A stretch of DNA of 7,455 nt from Acidimicrobiia bacterium (GTDB lineage: Bacteria; Actinomycetota; Acidimicrobiia; Spongiisociales; UBA5794), in assembly GCA_030598905.1 (NCBI GenBank), contig JAUVPA010000086.1, positions 1-7,455 of the forward strand. Direction: 5' to 3'. A program made the translations under genes and the position numbers. The notes below the pieces were generated by a model that was not told the DNA's origin, ran no database searches, and saw nothing but the letters and a program-made list of their open reading frames with translations. Positions 1 to 6,748 of this stretch are shown piece by piece (the first letter of the stretch is position 1; every line of letters starts with the position of its first letter).

Positions 1-178
1 ACGCAAAAAGATGGCCTGACTCCTCCAGCCCGATCATCCACTCGAGATGCTCGGGAAGAACGGGCGCCAGATCGTCCCAGGGAACGAGAGGTGTGTGGAG
101 CACAACCCACAAGTCGAGTCCGAGCATCTTTGAGGTGAGTTCCTGTGCCTTGTCCGGCAGGGAGTCCATCGTGGCCAT
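1..178 (-). CDS. YciI-like (YCII-related / muconolactone isomerase-type fold) small protein, 5' part
   Basis: Partial leftward gene: 59 codons are visible and the rest lies beyond the left edge. The ATG at 178 is chosen because a GGAGGG Shine-Dalgarno (positions 183-188) lies 4 nt upstream; a second in-frame ATG at 169 is too far from it. The visible protein has a short polar N-terminus, a hydrophobic strand ending in a His-Thr-Pro turn (about residues 23-30), then a helix with His44 and the pattern HLEWMIGLEESGHLFA. That strand-turn-helix and the H-x-x-x-hydrophobic...Leu-Glu...Gly-x-Leu-Phe-Ala pattern are typical of YCII-related proteins, small ferredoxin-like alpha/beta-barrel dimers. Some members act in aromatic-compound catabolism and most have no known role. 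The gene diverges from the cupin/molybdenum hydroxylase operon and shares its upstream region. The family call is by eye on a fragment; no substrate can be given. Confidence 0.6.
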   Translation of the reverse strand, partial: MATMDSLPDKAQELTSKMLGLDLWVVLHTPLVPWDDLAPVLPEHLEWMIGLEESGHLFA

Positions 179-245
179 AGTGCCCTCCACTTGACTCTTG
201 CATCGATCGCGGGTGCATCATTCACGGCCTGGCGAGGCGCTGAGG

Positions 246-259
246 GCAACTATAGTTGC
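246..259. promoter_or_regulatory. Perfect 14-bp palindrome, putative operator in divergent promoter region
   Basis: GCAACTATAGTTGC reads identically on both strands. It lies in an AT-rich patch (about 246-290) inside a GC-rich 143-bp gap between two divergent genes, 68 bp upstream of the YciI-like start and 63 bp upstream of the cupin start. Its centre (TATAGT on either strand) resembles a -10 box, so a bound dimeric regulator could occlude a promoter. No convincing matching -35 box was found on either strand. No regulator gene is in the window. The operator role is inferred from the symmetry and position alone. Confidence 0.4.
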
Positions 260-300
260 TTTCACTGTTATCAAAAGGCCTTTGAATAGCCCGGGTGTGG

Positions 301-308
301 GTTGCAAC
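301..308. promoter_or_regulatory. 8-bp palindrome sharing the GTTGC half-site, next to the cupin ribosome binding site
   Basis: GTTGCAAC is self-complementary and contains the same GTTGC/GCAAC half-sites as the 14-bp palindrome at 246-259. The two centres are 52 bp apart, about five helical turns, so both sites would face the same side of the helix. It directly precedes the GAGAGGA Shine-Dalgarno at 309-315. It could be a second, weaker operator half-site pair, but an 8-mer of this kind can also occur by chance. Confidence 0.25.
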
Positions 309-321
309 GAGAGGATGAACC

Positions 322-777
322 GTGACCGAAGACCTCAGCAAGCTCAGCCCAGCAGAGCTGTATCAGGCGCGACAGGTCGCCCTCGACACCGTCGGACGCC
401 TCGACCTCGAATTCGAACAGCGCAGAAGCGAGAAGCGCCGACTGATCCGCGCCTCCGAGCTCGAGTGGGTGCCCGCTTCAGCCTTGAACCCCACCGGAGC
501 GCAGATCGAGCTGTGCCAGATCATCTCTCCCGAAATGGGCTTCGATATCCTCAACGTGCACATGTTCAAGATCCGCATCCCTCCCCACACCGAAGGCGGC
601 CGATATCATCGGCACGGTGACGCGATCAAGTATTACCTCGAGGGCAAAGCCGTGGAGTACATCGGTGACGAAGAGTATGAAGTCGAGGCCGGCGACTTCA
701 TACACATCCCGGCCAACGTCATGCACGGCACCCAGAATCCGTTCGACGAGCCGTGTGTGATCCTCGCCGCGCAGTAG
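322..777 (+). CDS. Single-domain cupin protein with a 3-His metal site
   Basis: This 151-residue protein starts at GTG 322, with GAGAGGA 6 nt upstream. Residues 1-50 are charged and probably helical. Residues 75-150 form one cupin barrel. Motif 1 has His96-x-His98 followed by a Tyr-Tyr-Leu-Glu-Gly strand; motif 2 runs Gly124-Asp125...Pro130...His135...Asn139. The glutamate that usually follows the HxH pair in motif 1 is missing (Ala-Ile-Lys there), leaving His96, His98 and His135 as the likely ligands. A Glu-less HxH motif of similar shape occurs in gentisate 1,2-dioxygenase-type cupins, so a 3-His Fe(II) site is possible, but those enzymes are longer bicupins. No signal peptide is seen, so it is likely cytoplasmic. 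It is the first gene of an operon with a molybdenum hydroxylase, 66 bp upstream. It may be a ring-cleaving dioxygenase, an isomerase or a small-molecule binding protein; the sequence does not decide. Confidence 0.82.
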   Translation: MTEDLSKLSPAELYQARQVALDTVGRLDLEFEQRRSEKRRLIRASELEWVPASALNPTGAQIELCQIISPEMGFDILNVHMFKIRIPPHTEGGRYHRHGDAIKYYLEGKAVEYIGDEEYEVEAGDFIHIPANVMHGTQNPFDEPCVILAAQ

Positions 778-843
778 TTCCCCGGCACGTACAGCCAGGT
801 CCCCGCTCCGTTCCTCTGGGACGCCTGACCCGTCTTGGCTTCG

Positions 844-1329
844 ATGCTCGGCAAGGATGACCGGATCGAAATCACGGTCACCGTCAACGGTGAGTCACAA
901 GTCGTCGATGTTGCGTCGTCGGATCTGCTCATCGATGTGCTGCGCGAACAACTGCATCTGACGGGCACCAAGCGGTCGTGCGATCTCCAGATCTGCGGAA
1001 CGTGCACCGTGCTCGTCGACGGGAAGGCCGTGAGTTCCTGTACGACATTGGCCGTCGAGACGGAGAATCGAGAAGTCCGCACCGTCGAGGGACTTGCCGA
1101 CGGCGAAACCCTTCACCCCCTCCAGCAGGCCTTCATCGACGAGTTCGCCTCCCAATGCGGCTTCTGCACACCAGGCTTCCTGATGACGGCGTTTGCGCTC
1201 CTCGATGAGGTGAGCCGGCCAACGCCCGAGGAGGTCCACCGCTACCTCGAGGGAAACGTCTGTCGGTGTGGGTCGTACACCAACATCCTGAATGCGATCG
1301 AGCGTGCCCAACCGACCACGGAGCGCTGA
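844..1329 (+). CDS. Molybdenum hydroxylase small subunit (two [2Fe-2S] clusters), set 1
   Basis: This electron-transfer subunit carries electrons from the Mo centre of the next gene's product to the FAD of the third. Counted from ATG 844 (161 aa), the N-terminal plant-type ferredoxin domain (about 5-75) has Cys46-x4-Cys51-x2-Cys54-x11-Cys66. The C-terminal four-helix [2Fe-2S]-binding domain has Cys105-x2-Cys108-x31-Cys140-x-Cys142, with Gln104 before CGFCTPG as is usual near the pterin. All eight ligands and both spacings match the family exactly. The start is uncertain: an in-frame stop at 826-828 limits it to TTG 835 or ATG 844, neither with a good Shine-Dalgarno. ATG 844 is preferred by codon and by family N-terminal length. 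Its stop codon directly abuts the GTG of the large-subunit gene. The first cluster loop reads CDLQICGTC rather than the more common Gly/Asp-rich version, which suggests a distinct subclade. Confidence 0.93.
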   Translation: MLGKDDRIEITVTVNGESQVVDVASSDLLIDVLREQLHLTGTKRSCDLQICGTCTVLVDGKAVSSCTTLAVETENREVRTVEGLADGETLHPLQQAFIDEFASQCGFCTPGFLMTAFALLDEVSRPTPEEVHRYLEGNVCRCGSYTNILNAIERAQPTTER

Positions 1330-3621
1330 GTGACTACGACAGGACATTCGATCGGCAAAGCGGTCCCCCGACCGGATGCCTTCGCCAAGGTCACAGGCCG
1401 GGCTCAATACTCGAGCGACATCACCTTGCCGCGTATGACCCACGCCGCTCTCGTCCGCAGCACGTCGAGCCACGGGCGGATCACGAACATCGATACCGCC
1501 CAGGCCGAAGCCGTCGCCGGCGTCGTGTGTGTTGTCACGGGGAGGGACATGGCAGAGCTCGGTGTGGTCGACCGTCACTACGGCCTGACCGTTCTCGACC
1601 AGCCGATTCTCAGCGACGACCTCGTTCGCTACTCCGGAGAAGCCGTCGCTGCCGTGGTAGCCGAAACGGCCCAGATCGCTGGCGAGGCCGCAACCTTGGT
1701 CGAGGTGTCCGTCGATCCGATCGAGCCCATGCTCACAGTTGACCAGGCGCTCGAGGGTGCCACGCTCGTCCATCCCGAGAGGGAGAGCGCCGGATCCGAT
1801 GGCGCGAACATCGCGGCGTACTACGAGTTCGCCGACGGCGATGTTGAAGCCGCACTCGCCGGGGCTCACTACGTGCACGAAGCCGTCTTCCGTTTTCCCA
1901 TGGTCGCCCACTACGCCATGGAACCTCACTGCTGCATCGCGGCGTGGAACGGGACCGATCTCGATGTCATCGCCGGAACCCAGCAGCCGTTCAAGGTCCG
2001 CTCCGACCTCGCCCGCATGTTTGGCCTCCAGCAGAACCAGGTACGGGTGCGTGTCCCGTACGTCGGCGGTGGATACGGCGGAAAGCTCCTCAGCAAGTAC
2101 GAACCGCTCACGGTGGCGCTCGCATGGAAGGCCAAGCGACCGGTGAAGCTGCTGCTGAGTGCCGACGAATCGTTCCGCACGATCTCCCGACATGGATCGG
2201 TCGTCACGATGCGCACGGGCGTCGACGCCGACGGCAACATCGTCGCCCGGGACACCCGGGTGATCCTCGACACAGGGGCATACGCCGACAAAGGGCCTGG
2301 CGTGGCAAAGAAGGCCGCATATCGGGCCAAGGGGCCGTACGACATACCGCACTTCCGCTCCGTCGCCATGGCCGTCTACACCAATAAGGTCCCAGCCGGT
2401 GCCTTCCGCGGCTATTCCACACCACAGGTTGTGTGGGCCGGCGAATCCGCCATCAACGAGATCGCGGATCATCTCGGCATCGATCCCCTTCAGTATCGAC
2501 GCGATCATCTCCTTGAACGCGGCGGAGACTTCATGCCGAGTGACACGCCGATGGACGCTGATCTCGTCGGCGGGCTGCAGCTTGCAGCCGATGGAGTTCG
2601 CTGGGCAGTACCCGCCCCGGAAGGTCGGGGCAAGGGTCTCGCCACCGGAGTGAAAGACGGCGGCGGCGGTCCGTCTCGCGCCGAGGCAGAGGTGCGGCTG
2701 CTCGCCGACGGCTCCGCCGAGGTGTTGACCGGAACCTCCGAAATCGGCCAAGGCGCCCACGCCGTGTACACCCAGATCGTCGCCGAGGAGCTCCGGTGTG
2801 ATCCCGCCAGGGTCACACCGCGGCTTCCCGATACGGCGACGTCGCCGTTCGATCACGGTACCGAAGCCAGTCGATCGACGGTGCTGGTGGGAAATGCTGT
2901 TCGCAAAGCCGCGATGTCGGTCGCAGACCAACTGGGCGAGATGGTCGAGCGACTCCTCGGTACTCGCCGCGACTTCGTCATCGAAGAGCATCGGCTCGTA
3001 TTCGACGACGGTTCCGATGCCGTCCTCGCCGAGCTCATGGCGCGTGACCGCAATCTTCCGGTGACACATGAGTTCGAATTGGGACCGATCGTGTCCCTGT
3101 CGTATCACGACACTTTGGTTTCGGGCAAGGCGCCGCTGGGAACACCGAGCAACTTCTACGAGGTCGGCCATGGTGCCGCCGAGGTCGATGTCGATCGAGA
3201 GACAGGCCGCGTTGAGTTGATCCGATACACCTCCGTTGCGGACGTCGGCAAAGCCCTCAATCCACAGACGTGTGCTGCTCAGGACGAGGGGGCGGCGATC
3301 ATGGCGATCGGACACACATTCTTCGAAGAGATGGTCTTCGAGAACGGTGAGCTTCTCAACGGCAACCTCGCCGAGTACCGGCTTCCGCTTGCCGCCGACC
3401 TGCCTAGAGAGGGGATGGGTGTCGAGCTGCTCGAAAACGAGGACGGCCCGGGGCCATATGGGGCCAAAGGAGCGGGCGAAGCCGGGATCATCTCGATGGC
3501 ACCCGCCGTAGCTGAAGCGGTGTATCAGGCGTGCGGTGTGCGCATCCACGACCTTCCGCTCAATCCGCAGCGGGTGTGGCGCGCGCTCAACGAGGCCACG
3601 ACCCAGCCGGGACCTGACTGA
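1330..3621 (+). CDS. Molybdenum hydroxylase large (molybdopterin-binding, catalytic) subunit, set 1; xanthine dehydrogenase family, AFRG type
   Basis: Predicted catalytic subunit, 763 aa, the normal length for stand-alone large subunits. Residues about 15-125 are the aldehyde oxidase/xanthine dehydrogenase a/b hammerhead domain; the rest is the two-part Mo-pterin domain. Visible motifs are Gln218 in GTQQP (equivalent to bovine xanthine oxidase Gln767), GGGYGGK at 246-252, AFRGY at 358-362 (Arg360 ~ Arg912, Tyr362 ~ Phe914), EIGQG at 471-475, and catalytic base Glu717 in GAKGAGEAG (~ Glu1261). The residue after GGGYGGK is Leu253 where xanthine oxidase has purine-binding Glu802, arguing against a classical purine dehydrogenase. 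The loop is AFRGYST, not the form I CO dehydrogenase AYxCSFR. GTG 1330 follows the small-subunit TGA without a gap, with GGAG (1320-1323) 6 nt upstream, so translation is probably coupled. Reaction: hydroxylation of an aldehyde or heteroaromatic carbon with water oxygen; the substrate is unknown. Confidence 0.93.
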   Translation: MTTTGHSIGKAVPRPDAFAKVTGRAQYSSDITLPRMTHAALVRSTSSHGRITNIDTAQAEAVAGVVCVVTGRDMAELGVVDRHYGLTVLDQPILSDDLVRYSGEAVAAVVAETAQIAGEAATLVEVSVDPIEPMLTVDQALEGATLVHPERESAGSDGANIAAYYEFADGDVEAALAGAHYVHEAVFRFPMVAHYAMEPHCCIAAWNGTDLDVIAGTQQPFKVRSDLARMFGLQQNQVRVRVPYVGGGYGGKLLSKYEPLTVALAWKAKRPVKLLLSADESFRTISRHGSVVTMRTGVDADGNIVARDTRVILDTGAYADKGPGVAKKAAYRAKGPYDIPHFRSVAMAVYTNKVPAGAFRGYSTPQVVWAGESAINEIADHLGIDPLQYRRDHLLERGGDFMPSDTPMDADLVGGLQLAADGVRWAVPAPEGRGKGLATGVKDGGGGPSRAEAEVRLLADGSAEVLTGTSEIGQGAHAVYTQIVAEELRCDPARVTPRLPDTATSPFDHGTEASRSTVLVGNAVRKAAMSVADQLGEMVERLLGTRRDFVIEEHRLVFDDGSDAVLAELMARDRNLPVTHEFELGPIVSLSYHDTLVSGKAPLGTPSNFYEVGHGAAEVDVDRETGRVELIRYTSVADVGKALNPQTCAAQDEGAAIMAIGHTFFEEMVFENGELLNGNLAEYRLPLAADLPREGMGVELLENEDGPGPYGAKGAGEAGIISMAPAVAEAVYQACGVRIHDLPLNPQRVWRALNEATTQPGPD

Positions 3622-3623
3622 CG

Positions 3624-4442
3624 ATGGGTTTGCCTCGTTTCAACCTGCATCGGCCACAAACCGTCGACGAGGCGGTGGCGCTTCTCAACCAGCACGCCGG
3701 AAGCGCTCAGATCTACATGGGCGGTACGGAGCTCCTCCTCCTCATGAAGCGTGGCTTGGCGCGTCCCGAACATCTCATCGACTGTAAGTCCGTCGCAGAA
3801 CTCGGCGAACTCAACCTGAACGGGGGTGGAGATTGGAGCATCGGAGCCGGTGTCACTCACCGGCGCCTCGAGCTCGATGTCGACATGGCTCGCCTCCTGC
3901 CGAGCTTCGTCGAGCTCGAGCAGCATCTGGCCAACGTGCGAGTCCGCAACGTCGGGACCCTCGGCGGCAATCTCTGCTTCGCGGAACCGCACTCCGACCC
4001 GGCGACTCTGTTGATCGCACTGGGCGCAACAGCAGAGATCGCGTCACCGACGGGTCGCCGCCACGTCCCGCTCGAGGACTTCTTCGTCTGGGCATTCACC
4101 ACCGTGATCGAGCCCAATGAGGTCTTGACGCGCGTCCTGATCCCGCCGCTCGAAGAGAATTCGTCCGTCCGCTTCGAGAGACTGGCCTTTCGCGATCGGC
4201 CTGCGGCCAATCTGGCCTACGTGCGACGTGACGACACCCACCGGATAGTGGCGGGAGCCGTTGGCACCAAGCCACAACGGCTTCGCGAGGCTGAGACGGT
4301 GGCGGCCGGTGGTGGAAACAGTGCCGCGATCTTTGCGGCTGCCACGGCCGAGGTCGAACCGGTCGAAGATGCGTCCCTCGAGGTCGATTACAAGCGGCAC
4401 CTGATCGGCGTGCTTGCGAAACGAGCGGTGGCCTCGGTATAA
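3624..4442 (+). CDS. Molybdenum hydroxylase medium (FAD-binding) subunit, set 1
   Basis: The 272-aa flavoprotein subunit takes electrons from the [2Fe-2S] subunit and passes them to an external acceptor. The N-terminal FAD-binding domain (about 1-160, PCMH-type) shows the pyrophosphate loop YMGGTELL at 31-38, IGAGVTH at 73-79, and the second FAD loop RNVGTLGGNL at 108-117 followed by an EPHSDP segment at 121-126. The C-terminal CO dehydrogenase flavoprotein-type domain spans about 165-272 and ends in a YKRHLIGVLAKRAV helix. At 272 aa it is slightly short for the family. There are only two cysteines (54 and 118), so the extra [4Fe-4S] insertion of 4-hydroxybenzoyl-CoA reductase is absent. ATG 3624 lies 2 bp after the large-subunit stop with only a weak GGGA upstream, so expression probably depends on coupling. 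It is the last gene of the rightward operon; its stop is 8 bp from the stop of the opposing operon. Confidence 0.92.
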   Translation: MGLPRFNLHRPQTVDEAVALLNQHAGSAQIYMGGTELLLLMKRGLARPEHLIDCKSVAELGELNLNGGGDWSIGAGVTHRRLELDVDMARLLPSFVELEQHLANVRVRNVGTLGGNLCFAEPHSDPATLLIALGATAEIASPTGRRHVPLEDFFVWAFTTVIEPNEVLTRVLIPPLEENSSVRFERLAFRDRPAANLAYVRRDDTHRIVAGAVGTKPQRLREAETVAAGGGNSAAIFAAATAEVEPVEDASLEVDYKRHLIGVLAKRAVASV

Positions 4443-4450
4443 CCGGTGGG
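4443..4450. other. 8-bp junction between two convergent operons, no terminator
   Basis: The stop codons TAA (4440-4442, rightward) and TGA (4453-4451, leftward) are separated by 8 bp. There is no GC-rich hairpin followed by a T tract for either direction here; the best pairing is AACC with GGTT (4441-4444 with 4454-4457), too short to terminate. Each mRNA should therefore run into the 3' end of the opposing gene, or be stopped by a Rho-type mechanism. Confidence 0.7.
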
Positions 4451-6748
4451 TCAGGTTGTGTCGCCCAAGGCGCGGATGAGGTCGTGAAGCCTGTTCGGCG
4501 TGACGGGAAGGCGGCGGACAGCCAACGGGGATCCGATCGCATCGTCGATGGCGGCGGCGATGGCCGCCCCGGATGCGGTGAGGCCTCCCTCTCCTGCACC
4601 CTTCACGCCCAGGGGGTTGAGTGGGCTCGGAGCCTCCTCGAAGATGAGCGTCTCGACGTCCGGTACCTCTGCGGCCGTCGGCATCAAATAGTCCATGAAT
4701 GTCGAAGCCAACGGTTGACCGAAGTCGTCGTACACAAACTCCTCGAGGAGTGTCCCTCCGATACCTTGCGCAGCGGCACCGACGAGCTGGCCATCGACGA
4801 GCTGGGGATTGACGGCCCTACCGACGTCATAGGCGACCACGTACTTCACCACCCTGCAGCCACCGGTCTCCGGATCGACCGCAACCGCGGCAAGGTGGAA
4901 GCCGTACGGGTACGACATGCGGTCGGAGCGGAACCACTCTTCCGCCGTCAGGCCTGCCGGTCCATCCCCGCCTCGGACCACAGGTGACATCGCAATCGCC
5001 GCCTCAGCCAAGCTGACCGACGGGCCGCCGGGCGAACCTCGCACCCCGATCGTGCCGTTCTCGACAACCAGGTCTTCGATCGCTGCTTCGAGCATCTCAG
5101 CCGCAACGGAAAGCGCCTTGTCCCTCACCGCCAAGGCGGCGTAATGGGTGGCCGACCCCGTCATGGCCGTGACACGAGAAGCAAAAGCGCCCATGCCGTG
5201 ACTGATTCTGTCGGTCTGCCCGTGAACGACGCGAACGGCTTCCGGTCGCACACCCAGTGCATCGGCACAGACCTGGGCAACGACGGTCTCGACGCCCTGG
5301 CCTACCGAGGCCGCCCCCGTCACCACTTCCACACCACCGGACTCATCGACCGTGACCCGAACGCCGTCGTAGGGACCGAGGCCGCTCTTCTCGACAAAAA
5401 ACGCGGCGCCGATGCCAACAACCTCCTCGTCTGAGCACAGTGCCGCCGCTTCGGAGCGCAACCGTTCGGGAGGAATTGTCTGCAGGGTCTGATCCATCAA
5501 TGATGTGTAGTCGCCCGAGTCGTAGATGACGTGAGTGCCGAGAGCATCGACATCCCTGTCGAAGGGCATCGCTTCTGTCGGAATGAGGTTCGTTCGCCTC
5601 ACCGCGATGGGATCCAGATCGAGCCGGTGGGCAACGGCATCGACGAGACGCTCGCGAACGAACGTCCCCTCGAACCGTCCGGGCGATCGGTAGGTGCCGG
5701 CTGGTGTCTTGTTCGTCAGCACAACGTGACCGACAACTCGGTAGGCAGGCACCAGATACGGCCCGGGGAGCATCGCCGCCGTGAGATCCGGGACGGTCGC
5801 CCCGTGAGTGCGAACGTACGCACCCTGGTCCAGCCAGAACTCGTCATCGATCCCGAGAATGAACCCGTCCGACCTCACCGCGGCTCTGACCTGATGCACC
5901 TGGTCGCGCGAGTGGTTCGCCGCGATGAGGTGTTCGCGACGATCCTCGATCCATCTCACGGGTCTTCCCAACCGCAGCGCCGCGGCACAGACGAGGACGT
6001 CCTCCGGATACAGCTCGCCGCGTATCCCGAAGCCACCGCCGACGTGGCCTTCGTGGAGCTGTACCTGGTTGAGGTGCAGGCCGAGCATGGAGGCAATCGC
6101 GGCCCTGTTGTAGTGAGGCACCTTCGCCGCGCCGTACATGTGGAGAACGCCGGTCGATCGGTCGTGCCAGGCGAGGGCTCCCCTGGTCTCCATGGGGACG
6201 CCGGAATGGCGGCCAACCGACAGCTCGAGTTCGACCAGGTGGTCTGCAGCGTCGAATGCCGCGGAGATGTCGCCCGTCTCCTTGTGCAGGACTGCGGCTT
6301 CGTTGCCGACCCCGGGTGCAAACGTGCCCGATCTGCGCACGTCGAGCACCGGCTCACCTGGATCGATATCCGCGAACACGACACCGGCGCCGTCTTCCGC
6401 GGTGTAGGCATCCTCTGCAAAGACGACGGCAACGGGCTCACCCACATACCGGACGAATTCGTGGGCCAGAACCGGCTGGCGGTACTGCTCGAGCTCGGGC
6501 AGGTGTGTCATCCGGAGGCCGATTGGCGGAATGTCGACCACGTCTTCGCTCGTCCAGACGGCGTATACCTCGGGGACGTCCTGGGCCGCCGATATTTCGA
6601 GGGCTTGGATGCGTCCGGACGCCATCGGCGATCGTACGACTCTCATGTGGAGCTGGCCGGAGAACTCGATATCGGCTGCGAAACGCGCAACGCCTGAGAG
6701 CAATGGCGGGTCCTCGAGGCGGCGTTGACTGTGCCCGACCCAGGTCAC
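4451..6748 (-). CDS. Molybdenum hydroxylase large (molybdopterin-binding, catalytic) subunit, set 2; xanthine dehydrogenase/CoxL-like, GGGFGIRGE type
   Basis: Predicted catalytic subunit, 765 aa. The frame stays open upstream to 7078, but the true start is GTG 6748, which overlaps the small-subunit stop as GTGA and has GGGAAG 7 nt upstream; protein-like sequence begins there (MTWVGHSQRRLEDPPLLSG). The hammerhead domain is about residues 15-125, followed by the Mo-pterin domain. Motifs are GGGFGIRGE at 237-245, TYRSPGR at 352-358 (loop equivalent to AFRG/AYxCSFR), SVGQG at 481-485, and catalytic Glu720 in VKGAGEGG. The position matching xanthine oxidase Gln767, 28 residues before the GGG, is Lys209 (GAAKVPH) instead of Gln. 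Gly244 occupies the Glu802 position. It is not CO dehydrogenase by loop signature. The sequence resembles broad Xdh-family large subunits that annotation pipelines often name CoxL-like, of mostly unknown substrate. It is clearly divergent from the large subunit of set 1. Confidence 0.93.
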   Translation of the reverse strand: MTWVGHSQRRLEDPPLLSGVARFAADIEFSGQLHMRVVRSPMASGRIQALEISAAQDVPEVYAVWTSEDVVDIPPIGLRMTHLPELEQYRQPVLAHEFVRYVGEPVAVVFAEDAYTAEDGAGVVFADIDPGEPVLDVRRSGTFAPGVGNEAAVLHKETGDISAAFDAADHLVELELSVGRHSGVPMETRGALAWHDRSTGVLHMYGAAKVPHYNRAAIASMLGLHLNQVQLHEGHVGGGFGIRGELYPEDVLVCAAALRLGRPVRWIEDRREHLIAANHSRDQVHQVRAAVRSDGFILGIDDEFWLDQGAYVRTHGATVPDLTAAMLPGPYLVPAYRVVGHVVLTNKTPAGTYRSPGRFEGTFVRERLVDAVAHRLDLDPIAVRRTNLIPTEAMPFDRDVDALGTHVIYDSGDYTSLMDQTLQTIPPERLRSEAAALCSDEEVVGIGAAFFVEKSGLGPYDGVRVTVDESGGVEVVTGAASVGQGVETVVAQVCADALGVRPEAVRVVHGQTDRISHGMGAFASRVTAMTGSATHYAALAVRDKALSVAAEMLEAAIEDLVVENGTIGVRGSPGGPSVSLAEAAIAMSPVVRGGDGPAGLTAEEWFRSDRMSYPYGFHLAAVAVDPETGGCRVVKYVVAYDVGRAVNPQLVDGQLVGAAAQGIGGTLLEEFVYDDFGQPLASTFMDYLMPTAAEVPDVETLIFEEAPSPLNPLGVKGAGEGGLTASGAAIAAAIDDAIGSPLAVRRLPVTPNRLHDLIRALGDTT

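Noticed and set aside
198..620. 140-codon plus-strand frame overlapping the divergent promoter region and the cupin gene
   Set aside because: It mostly shadows the cupin gene in another frame, gives Arg/Pro-rich translation without a domain, and lacks a ribosome binding site.
796..827. Possible intrinsic terminator between cupin and small subunit
   Set aside because: The stem has a 2-nt bulge and a 14-nt loop, and no T tract follows, so it does not qualify as an intrinsic terminator.
895..3549. Very long open frame (884 codons) on the minus strand opposite the set 1 large subunit
   Set aside because: It lies wholly antisense to genes with all catalytic motifs of the molybdenum hydroxylase family, and its translation matches no recognisable domain. 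Long antisense frames are expected where G/C-ending codons remove stop codons from the opposite strand.
3624..4442. 4-hydroxybenzoyl-CoA reductase beta subunit
   Set aside because: That subunit carries an extra [4Fe-4S] insertion with several cysteines; this protein has only two cysteines and no insertion.
5531..6697. 388-codon open frame on the plus strand opposite the set 2 large subunit
   Set aside because: Same GC-driven antisense effect; there is no recognisable domain, and the opposite strand encodes a full-length large subunit with intact motifs.
4451..6748. Naming either large subunit CoxL (aerobic CO dehydrogenase)
   Set aside because: The form I active-site loop AYxCSFR is absent; set 1 has AFRGYST and set 2 has TYRSPGR, so CO oxidation is not supported.
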